Below are positions 24,999-33,744 of a DNA stretch of 43,203 nucleotides, in pieces; the stretch's first letter is position 1, and each line of letters opens with the position of its first letter. The DNA is from an uncultured Eubacterium sp. GTDB taxonomy: Bacteria; Bacillota; Clostridia; Lachnospirales; Lachnospiraceae. Below the pieces are notes generated by a model that ran no database searches, was not told the origin of the DNA, and was given only the letters and a program-made list of their open reading frames with translations. Position numbers and translations under genes: made by a program. The DNA lies in assembly GCA_910585745.1 (NCBI GenBank), contig CAJUFM010000019.1:1-43203 (forward strand). Direction: 5' to 3'.

Positions 24999-26369
24999 AT
25001 GTCCAAGGAAATTCCTTATAAAATCTATCTTGAAGAAAAGGAGATGCCGTCACAGTGGTACAATGTACGTGCTGATATGAAAAACAAGCCGGCGCCGATC
25101 CTCAATCCGGGAACCCTGAAACCGATCACACTGGAAGAACTCACACCTGTTTTCTGTGAAGAGCTCGCCAGGCAGGAACTGGATGATACCACAGCGTATA
25201 TAGATATTCCGGAGGAGATCCGGAACTTTTATAAAATGTACCGCCCATCCCCGCTTACAAGGGCATATTGTCTGGAAAAAGCGTTGGATACACCGGCTCA
25301 TATTTACTATAAATTTGAGGGAAATAATACATCCGGAAGCCATAAGTTAAACTCCGCCATTGCCCAGGCGTATTACGCTAAAAAAGAAGGGTTGAAAGGC
25401 GTCACCACAGAAACCGGAGCAGGGCAGTGGGGTACCGCTCTTTCTATGGCATGTTCCTATTTTGACCTGGACTGCCAGGTATATATGGTAAAGTGTTCCT
25501 ATGAGCAGAAACCCTTCCGCCGTGAGGTCATGAGAACCTATGGAGCAAAAGTTACCCCTTCTCCTTCTATGAACACCACCATCGGACGCAGGATCAATGA
25601 GGAATTTCCTGGCACTACCGGGAGTCTTGGCTGTGCTATCTCAGAAGCCGTGGAGGCTGCCACTACCCAGGAGGGTTACCGCTATGTCCTGGGTTCCGTA
25701 CTTTCCCAGGTGCTTCTTCATCAATCCATCATCGGACTCGAAACAAAGACCGCCCTGGATAAATATGATATCAAAGCGGATATGATCATTGGCTGCGCCG
25801 GAGGAGGATCTAATCTCGGCGGACTCATCTCTCCTTTCGCGGGAGAAATACTTCGGGGCGAAGCGGATTACAAAATCATAGCCGTAGAACCTGCTTCCTG
25901 TCCAAGCATGACCCGCGGTTCCTATGCTTACGATTTCTGTGACACCGGAAAGGTCTGTCCACTGGCTAAAATGTATACCTTGGGATGCGGCTTTATGCCA
26001 TCTGCAAGTCATGCAGGAGGGCTCCGCTATCATGGTATGAGTTCTGTTGTTTCCCAGCTCTATGATGATGGTCTGATCGAAGCAAGAAGTGTAGAACAGA
26101 CAGAGGTCTTCCAGGCGGCAGAGCAGTTTGCCAGGGTAGAAGGCATTCTTCCTGCGCCAGAGAGCAGTCATGCTATCCGTGCAGCTATTGACGAAGCCCT
26201 GAAATGCAAAGAGACTGGAGAAGAAAAAAATATTGTATTTGGATTGACCGGAACTGGTTATTTCGATATGGTTGCCTACGGAAAATACAACGATGGTGAA
26301 ATGTCCGATTATATTCCTACCGATGAAGAAATTGCTAAAAGCCTTGCAAATCTGCCAGAGGTAAATTAA
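24999..26369 (+). CDS. trpB: Tryptophan synthase beta chain, TrpB2 type
   Basis: A 456-residue PLP enzyme that joins indole and serine to tryptophan. Lys116 in TSGSHKLNSA is the PLP lysine, ETGAGQWG the conserved loop, and CAGGGSNLGG the phosphate cradle. The N-terminal extension and length put it in the TrpB2 branch, which often stands without TrpA. No trpA or other trp gene is nearby, so it may salvage free indole. A GGAGG site precedes the ATG. The DUF218 gene begins 1 nt after its stop. Confidence 0.93.
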   Translation: MSKEIPYKIYLEEKEMPSQWYNVRADMKNKPAPILNPGTLKPITLEELTPVFCEELARQELDDTTAYIDIPEEIRNFYKMYRPSPLTRAYCLEKALDTPAHIYYKFEGNNTSGSHKLNSAIAQAYYAKKEGLKGVTTETGAGQWGTALSMACSYFDLDCQVYMVKCSYEQKPFRREVMRTYGAKVTPSPSMNTTIGRRINEEFPGTTGSLGCAISEAVEAATTQEGYRYVLGSVLSQVLLHQSIIGLETKTALDKYDIKADMIIGCAGGGSNLGGLISPFAGEILRGEADYKIIAVEPASCPSMTRGSYAYDFCDTGKVCPLAKMYTLGCGFMPSASHAGGLRYHGMSSVVSQLYDDGLIEARSVEQTEVFQAAEQFARVEGILPAPESSHAIRAAIDEALKCKETGEEKNIVFGLTGTGYFDMVAYGKYNDGEMSDYIPTDEEIAKSLANLPEVN

Positions 26370-26370
26370 C

Positions 26371-27099
26371 ATGAAAAAACTACGAAGGAAGGATAACCAT
26401 TTACCAAAATGGTTGAAAAGAACATTTTTGGCATTTGTTATTGCTGGCATCGCCGGAATTTTACTTATCGCCGGGCTCAATCTCTGGGTGATGGGAAACG
26501 CTGGCAGTCTGATCTATGACACACCGTCAGATGATGAATCCCACGACGGAGAAAAATTCTTCCCATTTTCAGAAAGCCATGACTGCATTATTGTTCTCGG
26601 CGCCGGGCTTTGGGATGATAAGCCATCTCCCATGCTAAAAGACCGGCTGGAAAAAGGTATCTCACTCTATAAAGCAGGTGCAGCTCCCAAACTTCTTATG
26701 AGCGGAGACCACGGAAGAACCGGCTATAACGAAGTACAGGTAATGAAACAGTACGCCATTGATGCCGGCGTCCCCTCAGAGGATATTTTTATGGATCATG
26801 CCGGATTTTCCACCTATGAGAGTATGATCCGGGCGAGAGATATATTTGGTGTAACCTCACCCATCGTTGTCACCCAGAAATATCACCTCTACCGGGCCGT
26901 ATATATTGGAAAAAGCTTAGGTATCCCCTGTCTTGGGGTAGCTACAGATGATTTTGCTTATGGGGGGCAGTTTTACCGATCACTGCGAGAATGTATTGCA
27001 AGATGCAAGGATGTCCTGACCACCCAGCTGGGTACTCCACCGACTTATGGGGGCGAACAGATCCCCATCAGCGGAAATGGCGATATTACAAACGATTAG
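26371..27099 (+). CDS. DUF218 (YdcF/SanA-like) membrane protein
   Basis: A 242-residue protein with one N-terminal transmembrane helix (about residues 17-41) after a basic start, then a DUF218 domain (about 68-220). Its marks are DCIIVLGAGLWDDKPSPMLKDR, LLMSGDHG, DHAGFSTYESMIRARD and VVTQKYHLYRAVY. The SanA/YdcF family is tied to envelope integrity in enterobacteria; its reaction is not settled. It is co-transcribed with trpB and followed by a terminator. Confidence 0.88.
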   Translation: MKKLRRKDNHLPKWLKRTFLAFVIAGIAGILLIAGLNLWVMGNAGSLIYDTPSDDESHDGEKFFPFSESHDCIIVLGAGLWDDKPSPMLKDRLEKGISLYKAGAAPKLLMSGDHGRTGYNEVQVMKQYAIDAGVPSEDIFMDHAGFSTYESMIRARDIFGVTSPIVVTQKYHLYRAVYIGKSLGIPCLGVATDDFAYGGQFYRSLRECIARCKDVLTTQLGTPPTYGGEQIPISGNGDITND

Positions 27100-27123
27100 C
27101 TATATGATACAAAGGTCGAAAAG

Positions 27124-27153
27124 AAAAAAACTCCGAACAATCGGAGTTTTTTT
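27124..27153. terminator. Bidirectional terminator between DUF218 gene and tRNA cluster
   Basis: A stem of AAAAAACTCCG and CGGAGTTTTTT with a 6-nt loop and T-runs on both strands. It closes the trpB unit on the plus strand and the tRNA cluster on the minus strand. Confidence 0.92.
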
Positions 27154-27155
27154 AA

Positions 27156-27241
27156 TGCTGGTAACCGGAATCGAACCGGTACGGGTGTCACCACCCACAG
27201 GATTTTAAGTCCTGGGCGTCTGCCAGTTCCGCCACACCAGC
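27156..27241 (-). tRNA. tRNA-Leu (anticodon TAA)
   Basis: An 86-nt class II tRNA with a 7-bp acceptor stem (GCTGGTG with TACCAGC), an anticodon loop reading ACTTAAAAT, a long variable arm (GGGTGGTGACACCC) and a GGTTCGATTCC T arm. CCA is not encoded. It is the last gene of the cluster. Confidence 0.97.
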
Positions 27242-27279
27242 ATTTTTAATTATTTTACAAGATACTCTTATCCTGTAAG

Positions 27280-27353
27280 CGACCCAGGAGGGACTCGAAC
27301 CCTTGACCTCTGCCGTGACAGGGCAGCGCTCTAACCAACTGAGCTACTGGGCC
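27280..27353 (-). tRNA. tRNA-Asp (anticodon GTC)
   Basis: A 74-nt tRNA with the GGCCCAG/CTGGGTC acceptor stem, discriminator G, anticodon loop CTGTCAC and T loop GGTTCGAGTCC. Confidence 0.97.
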
Positions 27354-27361
27354 AGATCAAA

Positions 27362-27435
27362 TGGACCCTCGGGGACTCGAACCCCGGACCGTCCGGTTAT
27401 GAGCCGGATGCTCTAACCAACTGAGCTAAAGGTCC
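27362..27435 (-). tRNA. tRNA-Met (anticodon CAT), probably elongator
   Basis: A 74-nt tRNA with acceptor stem GGACCTT/AGGGTCC (one G-U pair), anticodon loop CTCATAA and a normal first base pair, which rules out initiator tRNA. A lysidine-modified tRNA-Ile2 has the same CAT anticodon; the overall sequence favours elongator Met. Confidence 0.9.
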
Positions 27436-27502
27436 AAACTCATATCGTTTGGAAAACACAAAGCAAATAATAATTCCCTTTGAACCTGCTATACAAGTTC
27501 CA

Positions 27503-27574
27503 TGACTCCTACGGGAATCGAACCCGTGTTACCGCCGTGAAAGGGCGATGTCTTAACCGCTTGACCAAGGAGCC
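27503..27574 (-). tRNA. tRNA-Glu (anticodon TTC)
   Basis: A 72-nt tRNA with the GGCTCCT/AGGAGTC acceptor stem, anticodon loop CTTTCAC and T arm CGGGTTCGATTCCCG. It is the first gene of the cluster Glu-Met-Asp-Leu. Confidence 0.96.
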
Positions 27575-27621
27575 GGATTTTATCCTTAAGTCCCAGGCAT
27601 AAATGCCTAGCAACAAGAAAT

Positions 27622-27650
27622 ATGTTATCATATTTTTCTACATTTTGCAA
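27622..27650 (-). promoter_or_regulatory. Promoter of the tRNA cluster
   Basis: On the minus strand TTGCAA (27650-27645), 17 nt, TAACAT (27627-27622) preceded by TG (extended -10). It is about 48 nt before tRNA-Glu. Confidence 0.6.
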
Positions 27651-27704
27651 GAGTTTTTTCGTTTAATTTATTTCCCGTCTTGAATTTATATCCAGCCAAG
27701 GAGA

Positions 27705-28751
27705 CTAATATTTTCTCTCTCCCAAAATACGGCTTAGATTCATAGAAGCATCAAAATACTGTTCTTTGACATACTCGACTTTTTCCACCTTTTCACCTCG
27801 CTCTAATCTTCTGATAATATTAGAGACAAATGGGCCCAGCATCGGATTACACTCAAAATCTGCATGAATTCTACCCTCCTGCATAAACTGAAGCGCTGTT
27901 CGAACTGCATCAAAAGAGATTATAATAATATCTCCCCGGGGACCGCAGGTCCTCCCCGCGGCTTCAATCGCCTCCACCGCACCAAAGGTCATATTATCGT
28001 TCTCACTGATCACCACATCAATATCCTTATACTTCTTTAAAAAACCTTCCATCACTTCCTGCCCCTTTGCCTGGGTAAATTCTCCACTCCGGCAGTCAAG
28101 CATTTTCCAATTTTTGTGCACCGAGAGAATTTCCTGAAATCCTTCTGTGCGTCCCAGCTGTGCTGAGGATCTTGGTGTACCCTGGAGTGTGACGATCCGG
28201 ATCTTTTCCTTTGTCCGTTCCTGGCGCTTCAGATAATCCTCAAGCCATTTCCCGGCAAGGCGCCCTTCCTCTCTGAAATCACTTCCTACCCAGCAGGTAT
28301 ATAACCCGCTGTCTGCCTCCAGATGACGGTCCACAAGAATAACTGGAATATCGGCATCTTTTGCTTCCTGCAGCACCGTATCCCATCCTGTCTCCACGAT
28401 AGGATCCAATACGATATAATCTACTTCCTGTAAAATAAAATTACGCACAGCTTTCAACTGGTTTTCCTGTTTTTGCTGAGCGTCTTCATACAGAAGGTAA
28501 TAGCCATTCTCTGTTGTAAAAACAGACCGAAACGATTCGGTACTGGCATTTCGCCAATCTGATTCAGCGCCAATCTGGGAGAAACCGACTACGATATAGT
28601 CTTTTCCGTCCTGGGGAATATCCTCATGGGGTGATTCCTGATCCGAAGTATTTTCTGAATCCTCTCTGGCTTCATAGCCAAAGAACATAAGACTTGCCCC
28701 GGCGGAAATCAGCAGAATCATTATGATAAGACCTGCATATCTCTTTATCAT
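27705..28751 (-). CDS. Membrane-anchored sugar-binding protein (YtfQ-like)
   Basis: A 348-residue periplasmic-binding-protein-fold protein (Peripla_BP_4). Its N-terminus is a single hydrophobic helix (residues about 6-26) with no lipobox cysteine, so it is probably held by an uncleaved signal anchor. The domain runs from about 52 (YIVVGFSQIGAESDWR) to 335. The motifs SDWRNA and ISENDNM are those of the galactofuranose-binding YtfQ group. It is the last gene of the ABC operon and the second binding protein in it. Its neighbours and the two-component system suggest uptake or sensing of a hexose or pentose. Confidence 0.88.
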   Translation of the reverse strand: MIKRYAGLIIMILLISAGASLMFFGYEAREDSENTSDQESPHEDIPQDGKDYIVVGFSQIGAESDWRNASTESFRSVFTTENGYYLLYEDAQQKQENQLKAVRNFILQEVDYIVLDPIVETGWDTVLQEAKDADIPVILVDRHLEADSGLYTCWVGSDFREEGRLAGKWLEDYLKRQERTKEKIRIVTLQGTPRSSAQLGRTEGFQEILSVHKNWKMLDCRSGEFTQAKGQEVMEGFLKKYKDIDVVISENDNMTFGAVEAIEAAGRTCGPRGDIIIISFDAVRTALQFMQEGRIHADFECNPMLGPFVSNIIRRLERGEKVEKVEYVKEQYFDASMNLSRILGERKY

Positions 28752-28794
28752 AAGTCTTCTCTCCCTTCCTGGCTGCTATTATTTACTTGAATAA

Positions 28795-29838
28795 TTATTT
28801 TTTCTTACGGGCAACAACAAGACTCTGGATCACAAGGAATATACAAAGCATCGCCGCTCTTGTAATTCCTATCCACCATGCCTCATCAAGTCCAGCAGAA
28901 GCTACAATATTCTGTATGGTTCCCAAGGACATAACACCGAATAACGTACCGATGATATTTCCTACACCACCTGTCAGCATCGTACCTCCGATGATCGAGG
29001 AAGCGATAGCATCCATCTCAGCACCCACCGCATGGGTTGCAGAACCAGATCCAACATGGAGGAAATAGATGTATCCACCGATTCCTGCCAGCAGACCACA
29101 TATTATATGTGCAATAAACTTTGTTCTCTTTACATTAATACCCAACATCAATGCACTCTGTTTGTTTCCTCCTACTGCATAAAAGGATCTTCCGAGTTTC
29201 GTCCATCTTAATACACAGAACAGGGCAATCACAATAAGAAGTGCAACAACCACACCGATCTCTACATAGGCATCCACGTACACACCTATTCTGTTGGTAG
29301 AACCCAATCCTGGAATCTTAACACGTGTCATTTTCAACTCGTTAAACCCTTCATGGGCTACGTTAAATGGTTTCGTATTTACAATGGTAGTCATACCTCT
29401 GGCAAAAAACATCCCCGCCAGCGTAACGATAAAGGGCTGGATATCCAGATAAGCCACCAAAAATCCCTGAAAGAGACCAAATGCAAGTCCGATACCAAGA
29501 GCGATCAGCAGAGAAACCACCAGGTTTCCGCCGTGGAAGTCCAGATACACCGCACAGCACATACTTACCAGTGCGGTCACACCTCCTACCGAGATATCAA
29601 TACTGCCATTGATCATAACGAGAGTTAACCCGCAGGCTAATACAATCAGAGCTCCCTGGGAATTCAAAATATTGAAGAATGACTGAGGTTTTAAAAATCC
29701 TTCTCCCTGGAATACAATAGCACCAATATACATTAAGAAGAACGCTACTATTGTAATCGTAAGGAGCAGATTCGTATCAGAAAGATTCCTCACTTTATCA
29801 CGAAAACTTCCTGATACCGCTGTTTTATTTTCTGACAT
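28795..29838 (-). CDS. Sugar ABC transporter permease (YjfF/RbsC type)
   Basis: A 347-residue permease of the BPD_transp_2 family with about nine or ten transmembrane helices. Family marks are NGSIDISVGGVTAL, DIQPFIVTLAG and GGTMLTGGVGNI. It begins 1 nt after the stop of the other permease, with GGAGG 9 nt before the ATG. Order and similarity parallel E. coli ytfQRT-yjfF, a galactofuranose importer, but specificity is not proven. Confidence 0.92.
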   Translation of the reverse strand: MSENKTAVSGSFRDKVRNLSDTNLLLTITIVAFFLMYIGAIVFQGEGFLKPQSFFNILNSQGALIVLACGLTLVMINGSIDISVGGVTALVSMCCAVYLDFHGGNLVVSLLIALGIGLAFGLFQGFLVAYLDIQPFIVTLAGMFFARGMTTIVNTKPFNVAHEGFNELKMTRVKIPGLGSTNRIGVYVDAYVEIGVVVALLIVIALFCVLRWTKLGRSFYAVGGNKQSALMLGINVKRTKFIAHIICGLLAGIGGYIYFLHVGSGSATHAVGAEMDAIASSIIGGTMLTGGVGNIIGTLFGVMSLGTIQNIVASAGLDEAWWIGITRAAMLCIFLVIQSLVVARKKK

Positions 29839-29839
29839 A

Positions 29840-30931
29840 CTATGCAACCTCCTTCTTCATCAACTTTTTCGTAAACCTGGAAAACCATTCCTTTACAGAT
29901 GGCGCACTGACAATAACCAGAATGATGATCACAACTGCCTTATATGCAGGAAGCGCATCGGACTGGACATTGAATCTGTACAGTGTCGTTATCAGGAACT
30001 GGATTACATAAGCACCAATAATAGAGGCCACCATATTAAATTTACCGCCACTCAAGGCATTTCCTCCCAGAGCAACTGCAAGGATCGCATCCATTTCAAT
30101 ATCTTTTGCGATGACCGAGTAGTTGATCGTAGAGAAACGGCTCACCTTGATCAGACCGACAACAGCCACGCATATCCCCAGAACCACGAATGACATCACC
30201 TTAATAAAAGCAGGGTTAAGACCATTCAGACGGGAAGAACTCTCATTGATCCCGACAGCCTCTGTATAAAGTCTGAGGTTTGTAAATTTTAACACAAGGG
30301 CAGTTATGACCACACAGATGACCATAATAAAGAAAGGCGTAGGAATCGGTACCCCAGGGAAATATGTGCCATAGTACGCAAAGGATGGCTCATTGATCAC
30401 CGGGAGCTCATTGTTGTTGATCCACGCCGCTATAGAACGTCCCGCCGTATACAAGATCAGCGTTGCGATCATCGGCTGTATCCTAAAGAAAGCAACCAAT
30501 ATTCCGTTAAATGCCCCAAAAAGCATAGCCACAACCACGCATACAAGAAAGGCTACGATAACTGGCGAGTGAAAAGTTTCGGGATAAGTCTCCCCTCCAG
30601 AGATCACACGAAGTATCACACTACCTGCGATGGCAACGGCCGCACCAACACTGATATCCTGTCCGCCGGAAGCAGCAGTCACAAGTGTCATACCGATAGC
30701 AAGGATCGCAAGCTCGGAACCATTATCCAAAATTGTGATCAGCGGGCCATTCAACACATTGTTTCCGGCACTGTTTTGCTCTAATAAAATCTGAAAAAAG
30801 GAAGGATCTGCAACCAGGTTAAATATGATCAAAATCAACAGAGCTGCCAATGGAATAAAACACTGGTTCTTAACGATCCTCATAAATATGTTGGTACCAC
30901 TTTGTTTCTTCGCTACACTATTCATCGTCAT
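29840..30931 (-). CDS. Sugar ABC transporter permease (YtfT/RbsC type)
   Basis: A permease of about 363 residues of the same family, with the marks SGGQDISVGAAVA, RIQPMIATLILY and GGNALSGGKFN. The exact start is uncertain: ATG-ACG-ATG follows GGAGGTGAGG, giving 5 or 11 nt spacing. The gene overlaps the end of the ATPase gene by about 14 nt, so the two are translationally coupled. Confidence 0.92.
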   Translation of the reverse strand: MTMNSVAKKQSGTNIFMRIVKNQCFIPLAALLILIIFNLVADPSFFQILLEQNSAGNNVLNGPLITILDNGSELAILAIGMTLVTAASGGQDISVGAAVAIAGSVILRVISGGETYPETFHSPVIVAFLVCVVVAMLFGAFNGILVAFFRIQPMIATLILYTAGRSIAAWINNNELPVINEPSFAYYGTYFPGVPIPTPFFIMVICVVITALVLKFTNLRLYTEAVGINESSSRLNGLNPAFIKVMSFVVLGICVAVVGLIKVSRFSTINYSVIAKDIEMDAILAVALGGNALSGGKFNMVASIIGAYVIQFLITTLYRFNVQSDALPAYKAVVIIILVIVSAPSVKEWFSRFTKKLMKKEVA

Positions 30932-32441
30932 CCTCACCTCCGGCAATCGTACTCATCACTTTATTCTGATTCAAATCATCTCCAGAAAGCTGCCCCACCA
31001 TCTTACGATCCCGCATAACGACAAGACGGGAACAGGTACGCAGCATTTCGTCCAGTTCAGAAGAAATAAATGTCACACTCATACCCTCCGAAGCCAGCTT
31101 CAGCACCAATTTCTGAATGTCAACTTTTGTACCTACATCAATACCACGGGTTGGTTCATCCAGGATCAGATACTCCGGATGTGTAAACAGCCAGCGGGCA
31201 ACAATGACCTTCTGCTGGTTTCCACCAGAAAGAGATTTGATCGGGGTATCTGCAGATGCTGTTTTAATACTCAGAAGCTTGATGTACTCGTCTGCAATCT
31301 TATTTGCTTCAGCCTTGGAAAATGGCTTAAAAAATCCTTTCAGCACCTGCTGTGCAAGAATAATATTATCCCGTACAGACAGATCTCCGACAATCCCATC
31401 TACCTTACGGTCTTCCGCCAGATATGCAATACCATTTTTCATAGCATCCAAAGGCTTGGATATTTTTACGTCTTTGCCTTTCATCTTGACCTTGCCGCCA
31501 AGTACCCGGTCGGCACCAAAGATTGCCCGGACACATTCGCTTCTACCAGAACCAAGCAAACCGGTAAAGCCATTTACCTCTCCCTTGTCTATATGGAAAT
31601 CAAATGGTTTGATCCCTGCATCGCTTACCAGACCTTCTGCCTCAAATACTGGTATAGCGCCCTCTTCTCTCTCATAAGCCTGTTGCTCTCCCTTGATATC
31701 AGACATATCATCCAACTCTTTTCCAAGCATCTTGGATACAAGCTGAACACGCGGTAAATCCTTGATCTCATATTCACCAACCAGCTGCCCGTCACGCATA
31801 ACTGTAATTCGGTCACATACTTCATAAACCTGATCAAGGAAATGTGTTACAAATATAATTCCTACTCCTTTAGCCTTCAGATTACGCATTAACGTAAAGA
31901 GCTTTACAACTTCCTGTTCATCCAGGGAAGAAGTCGGCTCATCCAAAATCAGCACCTTACAGTCCATGTCAACAGCACGGGCAATAGCGATCATCTGCTG
32001 AACTGCAATGGAACAGGTCTCCAGCTGCTGGGTCGCCTTTGCAGGTATATCCAGGGACTTCAGAATTTTTTCCGTATCCGAATTCATCTTTCTCCAGTTC
32101 TGTCCAAAGCCCTTTGTTCTACCGATGAACATATTTTCAGCCACTGACAGATTGGGACAAAGAGTAATCTCCTGATACACAGTGCTTATGCCCAGATTCT
32201 GCGCAGTCTGCGGCGAATGGATCGCCACTGCACCATTTGTACCATCAAGGTAGATTTCTCCTTCATCCTTTGTGTAAACTCCTGTCAGAACCTTGATCAA
32301 TGTGGATTTCCCAGCACCATTTTCCCCCATCAATGCATGGATCTCACCCTTGCGCAGAGTAAAATCTACTGCCTGTAGGGCACGTACTCCCGGAAAACTC
32401 TTGTGGATATTCCTCATTTCCAGCACAACATTATCATTCAT
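30918..32441 (-). CDS. Sugar ABC transporter ATP-binding protein (double NBD)
   Basis: A 507-residue cytoplasmic ATPase with two nucleotide-binding domains. Domain 1 has GENGAGKST (residues 39-47) and LILDEPTSSLD, with a divergent signature SIAVQQM. Domain 2 has GLLGSGRSE, a degenerate Walker A normal for this sugar family, plus LSGGNQQK and LILDEPTRGID. The start is an ATG with GGGAGG about 11 nt upstream. It lies between the binding-protein gene and the permeases, after a strong intergenic hairpin. Confidence 0.94.
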   Translation of the reverse strand: MNDNVVLEMRNIHKSFPGVRALQAVDFTLRKGEIHALMGENGAGKSTLIKVLTGVYTKDEGEIYLDGTNGAVAIHSPQTAQNLGISTVYQEITLCPNLSVAENMFIGRTKGFGQNWRKMNSDTEKILKSLDIPAKATQQLETCSIAVQQMIAIARAVDMDCKVLILDEPTSSLDEQEVVKLFTLMRNLKAKGVGIIFVTHFLDQVYEVCDRITVMRDGQLVGEYEIKDLPRVQLVSKMLGKELDDMSDIKGEQQAYEREEGAIPVFEAEGLVSDAGIKPFDFHIDKGEVNGFTGLLGSGRSECVRAIFGADRVLGGKVKMKGKDVKISKPLDAMKNGIAYLAEDRKVDGIVGDLSVRDNIILAQQVLKGFFKPFSKAEANKIADEYIKLLSIKTASADTPIKSLSGGNQQKVIVARWLFTHPEYLILDEPTRGIDVGTKVDIQKLVLKLASEGMSVTFISSELDEMLRTCSRLVVMRDRKMVGQLSGDDLNQNKVMSTIAGGEDDDE

Positions 32442-32478
32442 CTTCAGGTTCACCTCCCAAATTTGTCGTTTTAATAAA

Positions 32479-32522
32479 GAAAGTGCGGTGCAGAGATAAT
32501 TTTCCTGCTGCACTGCACTTCC
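32479..32522 (-). promoter_or_regulatory. Intergenic hairpin between binding protein and ATPase
   Basis: Arms AAGTGCGGTGCAG (32481-32493) and CTGCACTGCACTT (32508-32520) pair over 13 bp with one G-T mismatch. On the minus strand the stem is followed by TCTTTATT. Hairpins at this place in sugar ABC operons usually stop part of the transcripts or protect the binding-protein mRNA. Confidence 0.65.
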
Positions 32523-32556
32523 TCAATAATCAATATTTTTCACTTCAGATGATCAA

Positions 32557-33597
32557 TCAACCACCAATACCATACTGCTCAATATCTGCGTCAGTAATTT
32601 CATTTGCATCGAATCCTTTTTCTTCAAGAATGATGGTTTTTTCTGTAAGAGTCTCACCAGCCTCAAGTTTTTTGATAACATCATCAATGTAGTCAGCCTG
32701 GAATGGATTACACTGTCCATCGTAGTTCCAATTCTTCTTCTTAAGCTCCTGCAGAGCCCATTTGTTGCAGTCGAATCCCATGATCACTACGTCTTTGCCA
32801 ACACCGTGAGAGATGTTTGCTTTGTCAAGAGCAGCTACAGCACCCTTAGCCATATCATCGTTCTCAGCATAGATTACGTTGAATTTCTTATCAGAATCAA
32901 TTACAGACTGAACGATCTGCTGTGCTTTCTCTGCGTTCCAATCAGCTGTCTGCTGTGCAACCAGATTCCACTTGTCAGTCTTAACTGCATTATCCAGAGC
33001 AGCAGAACGTCCTACCTGAGCTGCTGTTCCCATCTCACCCTGAAGATGAATGATGTTGTACTCTTTCAGTTTCTGGTTTCTCAGCCAGGTAACAGCAGTC
33101 TCACCTTCTTTTTCCATATCGGATACGATAGAAGCTACATAGAGATCTTCTTTAGCATCGATGGTACGGTCAAAGAGAATCACCTTTACGCCTTCTGTTT
33201 TTGCATCCTGTAATACAGAATCCCATCCAGCTTTGTTCGCTGCGGAAAGAAGAATGTAATTTACACCATCCTGGATATACTTCTGTGCTGCTGCGATCTG
33301 CTCATCGTTCTTATTGCTATAGAAGAAAGAAGCGTCATAGCCATTTTCCGAAGTGAACTTATCTTTCAGGTCCTTGTTGTTAGCAGTACGATAGCCAGAC
33401 TCATTAGAGTCGTTGTTGATGATACCAACTTTAATTTTGCCGCCTTCATTGGTCTTGCTGCCTTCATCACTGCTGCTGTTGTCACTGCTGGAAGAATCGT
33501 TGCTTCCAGTAGTAGATCCTGCATCGTTCCCTCCACAGCCTACCATTGATAAGCCGAGGCACACTACGAGTAACAAAGAAAGAATTTTCTTTTTCAT
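32557..33597 (-). CDS. Sugar-binding lipoprotein of the ABC transporter
   Basis: A 346-residue lipoprotein: lipobox SMVGC with Cys21, then a Ser/Asp/Asn linker to about residue 50, then a Peripla_BP_4 domain (KIKVGIINNDSNESGYR start, YAENDDMAKGA, VVIMGFDCNKWAL). It resembles YtfQ-like and other RbsB-family binding proteins. It has its own promoter (33684-33715) and a hairpin behind it, fitting a higher dose than the membrane parts. Confidence 0.93.
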   Translation of the reverse strand: MKKKILSLLLVVCLGLSMVGCGGNDAGSTTGSNDSSSSDNSSSDEGSKTNEGGKIKVGIINNDSNESGYRTANNKDLKDKFTSENGYDASFFYSNKNDEQIAAAQKYIQDGVNYILLSAANKAGWDSVLQDAKTEGVKVILFDRTIDAKEDLYVASIVSDMEKEGETAVTWLRNQKLKEYNIIHLQGEMGTAAQVGRSAALDNAVKTDKWNLVAQQTADWNAEKAQQIVQSVIDSDKKFNVIYAENDDMAKGAVAALDKANISHGVGKDVVIMGFDCNKWALQELKKKNWNYDGQCNPFQADYIDDVIKKLEAGETLTEKTIILEEKGFDANEITDADIEQYGIGG

Positions 33598-33683
33598 ACA
33601 AAAACCTCCAGTTTTTTCTGCATTGCTGCATTATTTTTTTGTAGGGGACAGTTCTAAAAACTGTCTATCCCATTACTTGATGT

Positions 33684-33715
33684 TAATATCATAACACAAC
33701 TTTAGGTGAATTTCC
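33684..33715 (-). promoter_or_regulatory. Promoter and 5' stem-loop for the binding-protein gene
   Basis: On the minus strand an extended -10 TGTTATGAT (TATGAT at 33693-33688) has a weak -35 and an A-run 25-40 nt farther up. The new mRNA would begin with a stem (GACAGTT/AACTGTC plus GGG/CCC with a 3-nt bulge; 33644-33670), possibly a 5' stabiliser. Confidence 0.5.
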
Positions 33716-33744
33716 ACAAAAATTCAGTTTTTTTTTTTACGATT

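Noticed and set aside
28787..29068. Plus-strand open frame opposite the permease
   Set aside because: Antisense to a clear membrane permease with no start signals.
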